NCBI RefSeq assembly: GCF_003337575.1
Contig: NZ_QPJM01000004.1
Coordinates: 248,001 to 312,000, forward strand
Length of the DNA: 64,000 bases
DNA from: Phyllobacterium bourgognense
GTDB taxonomy: Bacteria > Pseudomonadota > Alphaproteobacteria > Rhizobiales > Rhizobiaceae
Direction of reading: 5' to 3'
Below are positions 20,676-29,762 of the stretch, one piece after another; within the stretch, counting starts at the first letter, position 1, and each line of letters starts with the position of its first letter. A program made the translations under genes and the position numbers. Below the pieces are notes generated by a model. It did no database searches, was not told the DNA's origin, and saw only the letters and a list, made by a program, of their open reading frames with translations.

Positions 20676-21389
20676 ATGGCTGAAGACAAGAAAAATCACG
20701 ACACTCCCGATCTCGACCAGCGCGACCTGAAGAATCCGCGCGATCGCGATGCGCTGAAGCGCGCTGCCGATGATTTTCTCAAATCACGCAAAGCTGAAGA
20801 ATATGCCCTCGCTCAGGACGACGAGATGGAGGCAAATGCCAACAACTGGGCCGAACTTGATAAATTGCGCGCCGAGAACGGCGACCTGAAGGACCAGCTG
20901 TTGCGGCTTGCCGCCGACATGGAAAATCTGCGCAAGCGTACCGCGCGCGATGTCCACGATGCGCGTGCCTATTCGGTCGCCAATTTCGCTCGCGACATGC
21001 TCTCCGTTTCCGACAATCTGAAGCGTGCCCTGGAGGCCATCCCTGCCGATGTGCTGGCAAGTGGCGATGCAGGGTTCAAGACCCTCGCTGAAGGTGTCGA
21101 GATCACAGAGCGTTCGCTTATGTCGGCAATGGAACGCCATGGCGTCAAGAAACTGGATCCCCTGGGCCAGAAATTCGATCCCAATTTCCATCAGGCGATG
21201 TTCGAAATTCCAAATGCCGACGTGCCGCACAACACGGTGCTACAAGTTGCGCAGAGCGGCTTCGTCATCGGTGACCGCATGCTGCGTCCGGCGCTTGTCG
21301 GCGTATCAAAAGGCGGTCCAAAACAGGCATCTGCCGAAGGTCAGCCTGAACCTGGCCCGATCAATCCGCAGGCAGAAAAAGACGCCTGA
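20676..21389 (+). CDS. grpE: GrpE, DnaK nucleotide-exchange factor
   Basis: 237 residues. A charged, low-complexity N-terminal part is followed by a long coiled coil ([26 protein letters not shown], residues 65-95) and the C-terminal beta domain with [50 protein letters not shown], diagnostic for GrpE. It releases ADP from DnaK in the chaperone cycle. A strong terminator follows 24 bp after the stop. Confidence 0.97.
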   Translation: MAEDKKNHDTPDLDQRDLKNPRDRDALKRAADDFLKSRKAEEYALAQDDEMEANANNWAELDKLRAENGDLKDQLLRLAADMENLRKRTARDVHDARAYSVANFARDMLSVSDNLKRALEAIPADVLASGDAGFKTLAEGVEITERSLMSAMERHGVKKLDPLGQKFDPNFHQAMFEIPNADVPHNTVLQVAQSGFVIGDRMLRPALVGVSKGGPKQASAEGQPEPGPINPQAEKDA

Positions 21390-21412
21390 TCCGATTATCA
21401 GATCAGCTTTGG

Positions 21413-21445
21413 GAGCCACATTTCCAAGCGGAATGTGGCTCTTTT
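21413..21445 (+). terminator. Rho-independent terminator of grpE
   Basis: Perfect 10-bp stem gagccacatt / aatgtggctc (21413-21422, 21432-21441) with a 9-base loop, followed directly by cttttc. It lies 24 bp downstream of the grpE stop. Confidence 0.85.
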
Positions 21446-21500
21446 CATTTCACCGCCATACACTATCGTGGCCCAATGAACGGCGCAGGGGGAACTGCCG

Positions 21501-22154
21501 ATGACCATGATCCAGCTCTTCAACTATGCCGGTATCTTCGTCTTTGCCGCGACGGGGGCTTTGGCGGCATCGCGTCGTCAGCTCGATATCATCGCCTTCG
21601 TGTTTCTCGCCGCCGTCACCGGCATCGGCGGTGGCACATTGCGCGACTTGATCCTTGGCGTACCGGTGTTCTGGGTCGAGGATCCCGGGAATCTTATGGT
21701 CTGCGCTGCGGCAGCCATTCTCGTCTACTTTTCCGCCAATCTGCTTGAATCACGCTACCGCGTTCTGCTTTGGCTCGATGCGCTCGGTCTTGCCGCTTAC
21801 AGCGTTATCGGCGCGGCCAAAAGCCTGGCACTGGGCTTCGACTCGACGATTGCGATCGTTACCGGAATTATGACCGCGACCTTTGGTGGAATTCTGCGCG
21901 ATATCATATCGGGAGAACCCTCCGTGCTCATGCGGCGCGAGATCTATGTGACCGCCGCTCTCGCCGGGTCGGTTACATACATTGTGCTGCACAGCGTCGC
22001 CGCTGGTCCAGGGATATCAGCCCTCGTCGCGGCGCTTGCTGCGTTTGCCGTACGCGGCGGTGCGCTTTATTTCGGCTGGGCGCTGCCGACGTATCACAAG
22101 CCCGGTCGCACACCGGAAGAGTTGAAGCGCGAGGGTTATATCCGTTCTGAGTAA
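21501..22154 (+). CDS. TRIC/UPF0126 family membrane channel protein
   Basis: 217 residues with seven hydrophobic segments in two duplicated halves. The paired GGGTLRDLILG-like motif (VTGIGGGTLRDLILGVP near residue 45 and GGILRDIISGEPSVLM near residue 130) defines the UPF0126/TRIC family, homotrimeric monovalent cation channels; E. coli YicG and YadS are members. Start ATG 21501 follows gggggaac. Function in this organism is inferred from family only. Confidence 0.92.
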   Translation: MTMIQLFNYAGIFVFAATGALAASRRQLDIIAFVFLAAVTGIGGGTLRDLILGVPVFWVEDPGNLMVCAAAAILVYFSANLLESRYRVLLWLDALGLAAYSVIGAAKSLALGFDSTIAIVTGIMTATFGGILRDIISGEPSVLMRREIYVTAALAGSVTYIVLHSVAAGPGISALVAALAAFAVRGGALYFGWALPTYHKPGRTPEELKREGYIRSE

Positions 22155-22163
22155 GACTATACA

Positions 22164-22192
22164 TTGACAAAAGAGCTACATGTAGCCACAAT
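22164..22192 (+). promoter_or_regulatory. Toxin-antitoxin promoter with palindromic operator
   Basis: TTGACA (22164-22169) and CACAAT (22187-22192) are spaced by 17 bp. The 12-bp perfect palindrome gctacatgtagc occupies 22175-22186, inside that spacer. This fits autorepression by the antitoxin or toxin-antitoxin complex. The predicted transcription start (about 22199) coincides with the antitoxin ATG, so the mRNA may be leaderless. Confidence 0.6.
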
Positions 22193-22198
22193 CGACTC

Positions 22199-22468
22199 AT
22201 GACAACTGTATCGATCCGGGACGCAAAGAATCGCCTGACCGAGCTTGCCCGGCAGGTCGAAAAGGGCGAAACCATTGTGGTCACGCGTAATGGCCGCCCG
22301 GCGTTTGATCTCGTGCCGCACAAGCCTCGAAAGGGGCTGCGGTTGGAGGCGATTGACGAATTCAAGAAAACCCACGGCATCAGGACGATTGTGCCCTTTA
22401 TTGCGGACGATTTCGACGAGCCATTGCCAGAAGATTTTCTCCTTGGGCCTCTGCCGCCAGACGCATGA
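22199..22468 (+). CDS. Type II toxin-antitoxin antitoxin, Phd/YefM family
   Basis: 89 residues. The N-terminal MTTVSIRDAKNRLTELARQVEKGETIVVTRNGRPAFDLVP is the Phd/YefM fold, which dimerises and binds DNA. The acidic, flexible C-terminal tail (ADDFDEPLPEDFLLGP) would bind and neutralise the toxin. The stop overlaps the toxin start (ATGA). No ribosome-binding site precedes the ATG, consistent with a leaderless message. Confidence 0.9.
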   Translation: MTTVSIRDAKNRLTELARQVEKGETIVVTRNGRPAFDLVPHKPRKGLRLEAIDEFKKTHGIRTIVPFIADDFDEPLPEDFLLGPLPPDA

Positions 22469-22851
22469 GAGTATTATTGGATACTCATATTCTGCTGGCT
22501 ATTATAGAACAGCAGCTGGACAGGTTTACTCCCGGAATCCGCAGCTTGCTCGTCGATCCGACCGGTGAATTCTACGTGAGCGTGGCCAGTCTGTGGGAAA
22601 TCGCGATCAAGCGGCGGCTCGGAAAACTCCAGCTGACGCCCCCTCTCAAAGCATTGCCAAGTCTGTTGACGAGCATTGGTATCGAACTCATTGCAATCAA
22701 CGAGCACCACACTTTGCTCGCCGTTGAACCCGAGCCCCTGACACGTGATCCTTTTGACCGGCTGTTGCTGGCGCAATGCCAGGTCGAAGACTTGCGCCTT
22801 GTCACGACAGATCGCGCGCTTGTGGCTCATCCGATGGCGATCAACTCCTAG
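22465..22851 (+). CDS. Type II toxin-antitoxin toxin, PIN domain (VapC-like)
   Basis: 128 residues. LLDTHILLAIIEQQ carries the first acidic residue, VSVASLWEIAIKRRLGKLQL the conserved SxxxxxE of the PhdC/YdcN-type PIN subfamily, and TRDPFDRLLLAQCQVEDLRLVTTDRAL the remaining acidic ligands (D-x2-D, TxD). PIN toxins are Mg-dependent ribonucleases, often cleaving tRNA. It is coupled to the antitoxin gene by ATGA and its stop overlaps the convergent adenosine kinase stop. Confidence 0.9.
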   Translation: MRVLLDTHILLAIIEQQLDRFTPGIRSLLVDPTGEFYVSVASLWEIAIKRRLGKLQLTPPLKALPSLLTSIGIELIAINEHHTLLAVEPEPLTRDPFDRLLLAQCQVEDLRLVTTDRALVAHPMAINS

Positions 22852-23840
22852 AGCAATCCGGCTTGCTCGGCAGCCGCTTTCAGGTTCTGCTGTGGGCGCG
22901 GACCGATCTGCTGAATGACGAGACCTGCGGCCAGCGAACCGAGTTTAGCACAATCCGTCAAGGACCGGCCACTCGTATACCCGAACAGGAAGCCGGCAGC
23001 ATAAAGATCGCCAGCGCCGGTCGTGTCGACCAATTCGGCAATCTCGATCGCCGGAACCGCCACGGTTTCATCCTTCGAGACCACGACCGAGCCCTTCTCG
23101 GACCGGGTTACGGCTGCAAGTTTGCAATCCCTGCGGATGAGTTCGAGGCCCTTTTCAAAATCATCGGTCTGATATAGCGACTTCAATTCCGCCTCATTGG
23201 CAAAGACGATGTCGACCGTGCTGGAGCGCATCAGTTCGAGGAACTCCTCGCGATAGCGATCGACGCAGAATGGGTCTGATAGCGTCATCGACACTTCGCG
23301 CCCATACTCATGCGCGATCTTCGCCGACAGGCGGATTGCTTCCTTGGCCCGGGGCGGATCCCAAAGATAGCCCTCGAAATAGGTGACCTTGGCTTCGGAA
23401 ACCTTGGAACTTTCAACATCTTCCGGTCCAAGCTCGACGCAGGCACCGAGATAGGTGTTCATCGAGCGCTCACCATCCGGGGTGACGAAGATCATCGAGC
23501 GCGCGGTGGGCGGCGGCGAATTCAAGACACGGGTATCGAAGGCAACACCCTGCGAACGAATATCATGGGTGAAGACATGGCCAAGCAGATCGTCGGCTAC
23601 CTTGCCGAAATAAGCCGCACGCCCGCCGAGACTGGCGACGCCAGCGGCGGTGTTGCCGGCACTTCCGCCGGACGCTTCGATCGCCGGACCCATGCGCTCG
23701 TAGAGAAACTCCGCGCGATCGGCATCGATCAGGTTCATGGCGTTCTTGATGATGCCGTTCTTGACGATGAACTCATCATCGGTGCGGGCAATGATATCGA
23801 CAATGGCATTGCCGATGCAAAGCACGTCAAAGCTGGACAT
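22848..23840 (-). CDS. Adenosine kinase (PfkB/ribokinase family)
   Basis: 330 residues. MSSFDVLCIGNAIVDIIAR at the N-terminus, SGGSAGNTAAGVASLGGRAAYFGKV near residue 60 and the C-terminal ELVDTTGAGDLYAAGFLFG, with the catalytic Asp in DTTGAGD and the anion hole, mark a PfkB kinase. The N-terminus and length match rhizobial adenosine kinases, which phosphorylate adenosine to AMP. The specificity call rests on family resemblance. Confidence 0.92.
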   Translation of the reverse strand: MSSFDVLCIGNAIVDIIARTDDEFIVKNGIIKNAMNLIDADRAEFLYERMGPAIEASGGSAGNTAAGVASLGGRAAYFGKVADDLLGHVFTHDIRSQGVAFDTRVLNSPPPTARSMIFVTPDGERSMNTYLGACVELGPEDVESSKVSEAKVTYFEGYLWDPPRAKEAIRLSAKIAHEYGREVSMTLSDPFCVDRYREEFLELMRSSTVDIVFANEAELKSLYQTDDFEKGLELIRRDCKLAAVTRSEKGSVVVSKDETVAVPAIEIAELVDTTGAGDLYAAGFLFGYTSGRSLTDCAKLGSLAAGLVIQQIGPRPQQNLKAAAEQAGLL

Positions 23841-24004
23841 GAAAACTCCGGGATTGGACTGTTCGGTACCTGTTGGCGGTTATTTTGGCGCCTGTCCTAG
23901 CGCGTCGGCAGCCGGTTGACTACCCCTTCTTTGGTGTGTTGCCTTGTCTCACCGGCAAACTGCCCCTATGTCCGCAACCCGGAAACCTTGGAGAGCGACC
24001 CTAA

Positions 24005-24724
24005 ATGATCGTTGAAAGCGCCCGCGCTGCGGCCAATCATCTGTTTCGCCCGGAGTTTCGTGCTGTCCTGTGGAAATCGATCGGCCTGACCATTTTGCTG
24101 CTCATCGGCATATGGTTCGGCCTGCGGGAACTGTTCGAAGCGCTGGCTTGGCCCTTCTTCGACCAGATGGTGCCGGAACTGCCGTCCTGGGCGGGATGGC
24201 TCGGTCTCATCGCCGGCATTCTTGCAAGCATTGGGCTTGCGCTTGGACTGGCACTGCTCATTGCGCCCGTCACGGCAATCGTTGCCGGTCTCTTCCTCGA
24301 TGATGTGGCGGCGGTGGTAGAAAAAGAAGATTACCCGCTCGACCCGAAAGGACAGCCCTTGCCCGCTGTCCGATCGCTGATTCTGTCGGTGAAATTCCTC
24401 GGCGTCGTTATTCTCGGCAACATTGCTGCTTTGTTGATGCTGTTGATCCCCGGCGTCAACATCATCGCCTTTTTCGTTGTCAACGGCTATCTGCTCGGCC
24501 GCGAGTTCTTCGAATTTGCCGCGATGCGCTTTCGCCCGGAAATGGAAGCCAAGGCGCTGCGCTCGAAACATGCAACGACAGTGTTTTTGGGAGGGCTGGT
24601 CATCGCCGCCTTCATGGCGATCCCGATCCTCAATCTTTTGACGCCGCTGTTTGCCGCCGCGATGATGGTGCATTTGCACAAGGCGGTCGCGCAGTCCGAG
24701 CCGCCAGCCACTGTGATCAGATGA
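24005..24724 (+). CDS. CysZ-like / EI24 domain membrane protein
   Basis: 239 residues. Four to five hydrophobic segments; VVNGYLLGREFFEFAAMRF near residue 160 and LLTPLFAAAMMVHLHK at the C-terminus are the EI24/CysZ signature. E. coli CysZ is a sulfate permease; alphaproteobacterial members keep the fold but are rarely tested, so sulfate transport is possible only. The 3' end overlaps that of convergent nth by 8 bp. Confidence 0.85.
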   Translation: MIVESARAAANHLFRPEFRAVLWKSIGLTILLLIGIWFGLRELFEALAWPFFDQMVPELPSWAGWLGLIAGILASIGLALGLALLIAPVTAIVAGLFLDDVAAVVEKEDYPLDPKGQPLPAVRSLILSVKFLGVVILGNIAALLMLLIPGVNIIAFFVVNGYLLGREFFEFAAMRFRPEMEAKALRSKHATTVFLGGLVIAAFMAIPILNLLTPLFAAAMMVHLHKAVAQSEPPATVIR

Positions 24725-25475
24725 TTTGTGGTGGCAGTGGCACCAGCGGCGCCGGTATTTCCGAGGTCTTTTCCACTGCTTTGCAGATATCGGCGATAAC
24801 ACAGGAAGGGCATTCCGGTTTGCGCGCCTTGCAGATATAGCGGCCATGCAGAATAAGCCAGTGGTGCGCGTGGTAGAGATATTCGGAAGGAATAACCTTC
24901 ATCAATCGTGCTTCCACTTCCTCCGGCGTCTTGCCGGGTGCAAGGCCAAGCCGGTTGCCAATACGGAAGATGTGGGTGTCCACCGCCATGGTCGATTGGC
25001 CGAAGGCCATACTGAGGACGACATTGGCCGTCTTGCGGCCAACGCCCGGCAATTTGATCAGCTCGTCGCGATCATTCGGAACCACGCTGCCATATTGGTT
25101 GATGAGGGCCTCGGACAAGGCGATGACATTCTTCGCCTTGTTGCGCCAAAGCCCGATCGTACGGATGTAGTCGCCGACCTTTGCTTCGCCCAGAGCCAGC
25201 ATCCTTTCTGGCGTGTCCGCAACCTTGAACAATGCCCGCGTCGCCTTGTTCACACCGGCGTCGGTCGCTTGCGCTGAAAGCACCACCGCGACCAGCAGGG
25301 TGAACGGATTTATGTGTTCGAGCTCGCCCCGGGGCTCAGGGCGTTGGACCGAAAAACGCCGGAAGATTTCATGGATTTCCGCAGCTGTATAACGCGTGCC
25401 CGGAACGTTGCGCGCTTTTGTCGGCTTCACCTCACTCACGCCAATCTGATCAATTTTACGCTTGGGATTTTCCAT
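24717..25475 (-). CDS. nth: Endonuclease III
   Basis: 252 residues from ATG 25475 (alternative in-frame start at 25499). Base-excision repair glycosylase/AP lyase for oxidised pyrimidines. The helix-hairpin-helix is ELIKLPGVGRKTANVVLSMAFG, which contains the catalytic Lys; the catalytic Asp is in AVDTHIFRIGNRLG. The C-terminal C-x6-C-x2-C-x5-C (CKARKPECPSCVIADIC) holds the [4Fe-4S] cluster. Divergent from the DUF2244 gene with only about 20 bp between the chosen starts. Confidence 0.96.
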   Translation of the reverse strand: MENPKRKIDQIGVSEVKPTKARNVPGTRYTAAEIHEIFRRFSVQRPEPRGELEHINPFTLLVAVVLSAQATDAGVNKATRALFKVADTPERMLALGEAKVGDYIRTIGLWRNKAKNVIALSEALINQYGSVVPNDRDELIKLPGVGRKTANVVLSMAFGQSTMAVDTHIFRIGNRLGLAPGKTPEEVEARLMKVIPSEYLYHAHHWLILHGRYICKARKPECPSCVIADICKAVEKTSEIPAPLVPLPPQII

Positions 25476-25497
25476 GCTCAATCTATACTCAACGCCC

Positions 25498-26004
25498 ATG
25501 AGCCAAACAATGAACCCAATTGACGCTGCGGGCCAAAATGAGGAAGAAATTTTTCGTGCGCTTCTCGTGCCACATCGTTCGCTGGGTCAAACTGGTTTTC
25601 TCATTCTGATGGCAACGATGGGTGTCAGCAGCTTCCTCACCGGCCTGTTTTTTCTGTCGCTTGGTGCCTGGCCAGTTTTCGGCTTCTTCGGCCTCGATGT
25701 TCTGCTGGTCTATATAGCTTTCAGGATGAATTATACGTCGGCAAAAGCCCATGAAGAGGTGAGCGTTTCGCGCATTGCCTTGAAAATCCGCCAGGTCGCC
25801 CCGTCAGGGCGGGCGAAGCTGCATGAATTCAATCCGTTCTGGACACGATTCAGCGTCGCCCGTCATGCGGAAATCGGCATCACGTCGATGCTGGTCGAGG
25901 GACAGGGCAAGGCTGTGGCGATCGGCTCGTTTCTCAATCCCGATGACCGTGAAAGCTTCGCTTCCGCATTCCAGATGGCGCTTGCGACCGCCAAAGGCCG
26001 GTAA
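25498..26004 (+). CDS. DUF2244 domain-containing membrane protein
   Basis: 168 residues from ATG 25498; a second ATG at 25510 is as likely, and neither has a strong ribosome-binding site. Two transmembrane segments (about residues 33-75) are followed by a soluble domain with RQVAPSGRAKLHEFNPFWTRF and GKAVAIGSFLNPDDRESFASAF, the DUF2244 pattern. Function unknown; paired with nth in many alphaproteobacteria. Confidence 0.87.
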   Translation: MSQTMNPIDAAGQNEEEIFRALLVPHRSLGQTGFLILMATMGVSSFLTGLFFLSLGAWPVFGFFGLDVLLVYIAFRMNYTSAKAHEEVSVSRIALKIRQVAPSGRAKLHEFNPFWTRFSVARHAEIGITSMLVEGQGKAVAIGSFLNPDDRESFASAFQMALATAKGR

Positions 26005-26081
26005 ATCCAGGGCCTGCAAGAATCGGGTGGCGACAAGGGCCGCAGAGTGGTCATATAGCCTCAATAGAGAGGTAAAAGCTC

Positions 26082-26981
26082 ATGAAACCACATGCCATAC
26101 TGCAGAAAGACATTACCCCGACGGGCGATGATTATGCGATCGTCAGCCATATCATCGAACGTATCAGCAAGGACTATCGCGACCAGCCGTCGCTGGAGAC
26201 ACTGGCCCGCGATACGGGGCTGTCGCCAACCGCGTTGCAGAAACTGTTTACCCGCTGGGCGGGCCTTTCTCCCAAAGGCTTCCTGCAGGCGGTGACCATC
26301 GATCACGCCCGGCGCCTGCTGGATGAGGGCATGCCGCTCCTGGAAACAGCCTATGAGACGGGACTATCCGGACCGAGCCGGCTGCATGATCTGTTTGTCA
26401 CGCACGAAGGCATGTCGCCGGGCGATTATAAGACCCGTGGTGCGGGGCTGACAATCCGCTACGGCTTTCTGATATCGCCGTTCGGCCTGGCGCTGGTGAT
26501 GGTGACGGACCGCGGGCTTGCGGGTCTGGCCTTCGCCGATCCGGGCAAGGAACGCGAAGCATTGGCCGACATGACATCGCGTTGGCCAAATGCCAACTAT
26601 GTCGAAGATCTCGCAGCAACCGCTCCCTATGCAGCGCGTATCTTCAACCCGGCAGAATGGCGTGCCGACCGGCCGCTCAAGGTGGTTACGATCGGCACTG
26701 ATTTCCAGCTGCGTGTCTGGGAAGCACTGCTGAAGATCCCGATGGGCAAATGCGTCGCCTATTCGGATATCGCCGCCGATATCGGATCGCCCAGGGCTTC
26801 GCGCGCCGTGGGTGCCGCCGTCGGCGCCAATCCGGTCAGTTTCGTCGTCCCCTGCCATCGCGCAGTCGGCAAGTCCGGAGCGCTGACCGGCTATCATTGG
26901 GGCCTGACTCGCAAACGCGCCATTCTTGGTTGGGAAGCAGGTCAGCTGACCGGCGAGGCAGACCAAGCGCAGGCGGGTTAA
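26082..26981 (+). CDS. Ada-like AraC regulator / O6-alkylguanine-DNA alkyltransferase
   Basis: 299 residues. Residues 25-115 are an AraC-type double helix-turn-helix (TLARDTGLSPTALQKLFTRW, then YETGLSGPSRLHDLFVTHEGMSPGDYK). Residues 125-290 are the alkyltransferase, with the acceptor Cys in VVPCHRAVGKSGALTGYHWGL. The N-terminal zinc/Cys domain of E. coli Ada (the phosphotriester sensor) is missing, so activation must differ from the classical methylated-Cys switch. Preceded by aatagagaggtaaaagctc. Confidence 0.93.
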   Translation: MKPHAILQKDITPTGDDYAIVSHIIERISKDYRDQPSLETLARDTGLSPTALQKLFTRWAGLSPKGFLQAVTIDHARRLLDEGMPLLETAYETGLSGPSRLHDLFVTHEGMSPGDYKTRGAGLTIRYGFLISPFGLALVMVTDRGLAGLAFADPGKEREALADMTSRWPNANYVEDLAATAPYAARIFNPAEWRADRPLKVVTIGTDFQLRVWEALLKIPMGKCVAYSDIAADIGSPRASRAVGAAVGANPVSFVVPCHRAVGKSGALTGYHWGLTRKRAILGWEAGQLTGEADQAQAG

Positions 26982-26989
26982 ATCCGACG

Positions 26990-27171
26990 CCTTATCTCTC
27001 CCCTTGCGGGAGAGAAAGCGATTTCAGCATCTTAGCTCTTGCTAAGTGCTAGAAATCGCCAGAGAGGGGATTTGCAATCTTCACACTACCTCGCTCTTGG
27101 ATTTTCTAAGGATTTAGCGAAGAGGCTAAATCCAAGAAAATCCTTTCTCCTCCCAAGGGGGAGATAAGAGC
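26990..27171. repeat. Nested intergenic palindromic element (RIME-like)
   Basis: Outer arms of about 28 bp (26990-27017 and 27143-27170) are inverted copies around ttatctc...cccctt...gagaaag. Inside are gcgatttc/gaaatcgc (27018-27025, 27052-27059), cttagc/gctaag (27031-27046) and a 19-20-bp pair around ggattttct and ggatttagc (27099-27118, 27124-27142). Such mosaics occur in many copies between genes of Hyphomicrobiales. It separates the Ada-like gene from the copper operon. Confidence 0.75.
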
Positions 27172-27190
27172 AGTGCTTTCACACACCCCC

Positions 27191-27221
27191 TTGACCTTCC
27201 AGTTACTGGAAAGATTACCTT
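27191..27221 (+). promoter_or_regulatory. CueR-type copper operator/promoter of copA
   Basis: TTGACC -35 (27191-27196) is followed by a dyad ccttcca-gttac-tggaaag (27195-27213) and a TTACCT-like -10 near 27215, so the spacer is longer than usual (18-19 bp). A dyad in an overlong spacer is the hallmark of MerR-family activated promoters, and ACCTTCC...GGAA matches known copA operators. The regulator gene lies directly downstream of copA. Confidence 0.8.
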
Positions 27222-27257
27222 TGACGCACTATCTGGTTCATAACCGAAAGTTGCATC

Positions 27258-29756
27258 ATGAAACACGACCATCCCCACCACACCCACGATCATGCCTGCT
27301 GCAGCGGGGAGCAACGCGCAGAATCCGTGATTGTGCGCGATCCGGTATGCGGGATGACTGTAGACCCGGGGGCGAACAAACCGACAGCCGAACATGGCGG
27401 GCGGCTGTTTCATTTCTGCTCAGCGGGCTGCCAGAGCAAATTCATCACGGAGCCGGACGCCTATCTCGAGGCGATCGATCCTGTTTGCGGCATGAAAGTA
27501 GACCGGGCAAGCGCGAAACATTTCCTGCGCCATGAAGGTGAAAAATACTATTTCTGTTCGGCGGGCTGCCTCGCCAAATTTGAGAAGGCGCCGCAGGATT
27601 ATCTCGGCGCTCGGCCTGCGCCCAAAGCCATGCCCGCCGGGACGCAATATACCTGCCCCATGCATCCCGAAATCATCCGGGATGGCCCGGGCTCATGCCC
27701 GATCTGCGGCATGGCGCTGGAACCCGCGGGCATTCCGACCGGCGATGAAGGGCCGAACCCGGAGCTGGTGGATTTTACCCGCCGCTTCTGGATCAGCGCC
27801 GTATGTTCGGTTCCTCTGCTTCTGATTACAATGGGTCCGATGCTCGGCTTGCCGTTGCGTGGCTGGATTGGTGAGAGTTTGGCTACGTGGCTGGAATTCA
27901 TGCTGGCAACTCCGGTCGTTATCTGGGCGGCTATTCCCTTCTTTGAGCGGGCCTGGGCCTCTTTCATCAATCGCAGCCCCAACATGTGGACGTTGATCGC
28001 CATCGGCGTCGGCACAGCCTACGCTTTTAGCGTCGTCGCCACGTTCCTGCCGGATATTTTTCCGCACTCCTTCCGTATGCATGGTGGCTCGGTGCCAGTT
28101 TATTTCGAAGCGGCCGCGGTGATCGTGACGCTCGTCTTTCTCGGCCAGATACTCGAACTGAGAGCACGCGAGCGCACAGGCTCAGCCATCCGCGCCCTTT
28201 TGGATCTTGCGCCCAAGAAGGCCCGGCGCGTTACCGAGGACGGAACAGAAACGGACGTGCCCCTGGATGAGATAATTGCCGGCGACCGGCTGCGCGTGCG
28301 CCCCGGGGAAAGCGTGCCGGTGGACGGCATCGTGCTTGAAGGACGCTCCTCCATCGACGAATCCATGCTCACCGGAGAGCCTGTGCCGGTCGAAAAGACC
28401 GAAAATGACACGGTGACCGGCGGCACTCTCAACCGCAACGGCACGCTGATGATCAAGGCGGAAAAGGTCGGTGCGGATACGGTTCTGTCGCAGATCGTCT
28501 CCATGGTCGCCTCGGCCCAGCGTTCGCGTGCTCCCATCCAGGGGCTGGCCGATCGCGTCGCCGCCTGGTTTGTTCCGGCAGTGGTGCTGGTTGCGATCAT
28601 CGCCTTTATCGTTTGGTCGCTCATAGGACCAGAGCCGAGCATGATCTATGGCCTGGTTGCTGCCGTTTCCGTGCTCATCATCGCCTGCCCTTGTGCGCTC
28701 GGCCTGGCGACGCCAATGTCGATCATGACCGCCACCGGGCGCGGGGCGCATGCGGGCGTGCTGATCAAGGATGCGGAAGCTCTCGAGCGATTCGCCGCCG
28801 TTGATACGCTCATCGTCGACAAGACAGGAACTTTGACGGAAGGTAAGCCTAGGCTTACTGATATTGTTGCGCAACCGGGTTTTGCTGAAGACGAACTGCT
28901 GGCTCTGGCTGCAAGCCTAGAGAAAGGCTCCGAACACCCGCTCGCCGAAGCGATTGTCGAGGGGGCAAAGTCGCGCAATCTCATACTTGCCGATGCAATT
29001 GGCTTCGAAGCAGCGACGGGCAAGGGGGTATCCGGGACGGTCAACGCCAGAAGCGTGGCGCTTGGCAACAAGGCGATGATGCAGGACATCGGTGCTGACG
29101 TTTCACAATTGATCGAGAAGGCAGACCAACTGCGTGCACTGGGCAAGAGCGCTCTCTTCATCGCAGTCGACGGCAGAGCCGCCGGGATCGTTGCGGTTGC
29201 CGATCCGGTCAAGGGGACGGCCGCAGAGGCGATTCGCTTGCTGCATGAAGCCGGGCTGAAGGTCATCATGGCAACCGGTGATAACGCCGTGACGGCGCAG
29301 GCAGTTGCGCGCTCGCTCGGCATCGACGAGGTCCGGGCCGATATGCTGCCGGAGGGCAAGAAGCAGCTCATCGATGCGTTGCATGCCAAAGGCGCCAAGG
29401 TCGCGATGGCCGGCGACGGCGTCAACGATGCACCTGCGCTTGCCGCGGCCGATGTAGGTATTGCCATGGGCACGGGAGCGGATGTTGCGATGCAGAGCGC
29501 CGGGATAACGCTGGTGGGCGGTGACCTGAACGGCATCGTTCGCGCCCGCCATCTTGCCGCCGCCACGATCCGCAATATCAAGCAGAACCTGTTCTTCGCC
29601 TTCGTCTACAATGTGCTCGGTGTGCCGGTCGCGGCAGGTGTGCTGTATCCGGTGTTCGGTCTGTTGCTTTCGCCCATGCTGGCGGCGGCGGCCATGAGCC
29701 TTTCGTCCGTGTCGGTTATCGCGAACGCGCTGCGGCTGCGGACAATAAAATTGTGA
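27258..29756 (+). CDS. copA: Copper-translocating P-type ATPase with N-terminal YHS domains
   Basis: 832 residues. His-rich start ([11 protein letters not shown]), then two YHS/TRASH-like modules ([12 protein letters not shown]...FCSAGC and [12 protein letters not shown]...FCSAGC), then a heavy-metal-binding [22 protein letters not shown] segment, all before residue 160. The P1B core has [12 protein letters not shown] (CPC metal site), DKTGTLTEG (phosphorylated Asp), SEHPLAEAI and [20 protein letters not shown]. It exports Cu(I). CxxC-type HMA domains are absent, replaced by the YHS pair. Followed 6 bp later by cueR. Confidence 0.95.
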   Translation: MKHDHPHHTHDHACCSGEQRAESVIVRDPVCGMTVDPGANKPTAEHGGRLFHFCSAGCQSKFITEPDAYLEAIDPVCGMKVDRASAKHFLRHEGEKYYFCSAGCLAKFEKAPQDYLGARPAPKAMPAGTQYTCPMHPEIIRDGPGSCPICGMALEPAGIPTGDEGPNPELVDFTRRFWISAVCSVPLLLITMGPMLGLPLRGWIGESLATWLEFMLATPVVIWAAIPFFERAWASFINRSPNMWTLIAIGVGTAYAFSVVATFLPDIFPHSFRMHGGSVPVYFEAAAVIVTLVFLGQILELRARERTGSAIRALLDLAPKKARRVTEDGTETDVPLDEIIAGDRLRVRPGESVPVDGIVLEGRSSIDESMLTGEPVPVEKTENDTVTGGTLNRNGTLMIKAEKVGADTVLSQIVSMVASAQRSRAPIQGLADRVAAWFVPAVVLVAIIAFIVWSLIGPEPSMIYGLVAAVSVLIIACPCALGLATPMSIMTATGRGAHAGVLIKDAEALERFAAVDTLIVDKTGTLTEGKPRLTDIVAQPGFAEDELLALAASLEKGSEHPLAEAIVEGAKSRNLILADAIGFEAATGKGVSGTVNARSVALGNKAMMQDIGADVSQLIEKADQLRALGKSALFIAVDGRAAGIVAVADPVKGTAAEAIRLLHEAGLKVIMATGDNAVTAQAVARSLGIDEVRADMLPEGKKQLIDALHAKGAKVAMAGDGVNDAPALAAADVGIAMGTGADVAMQSAGITLVGGDLNGIVRARHLAAATIRNIKQNLFFAFVYNVLGVPVAAGVLYPVFGLLLSPMLAAAAMSLSSVSVIANALRLRTIKL

Positions 29757-29762
29757 GGTCCC

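Noticed and set aside
23966-24847. A 293-codon minus-strand frame opposite the CysZ-like and nth genes
   Set aside because: Composition (Arg/Gln/His-rich) is that of an antisense shadow; the plus strand has a membrane protein with a family signature.
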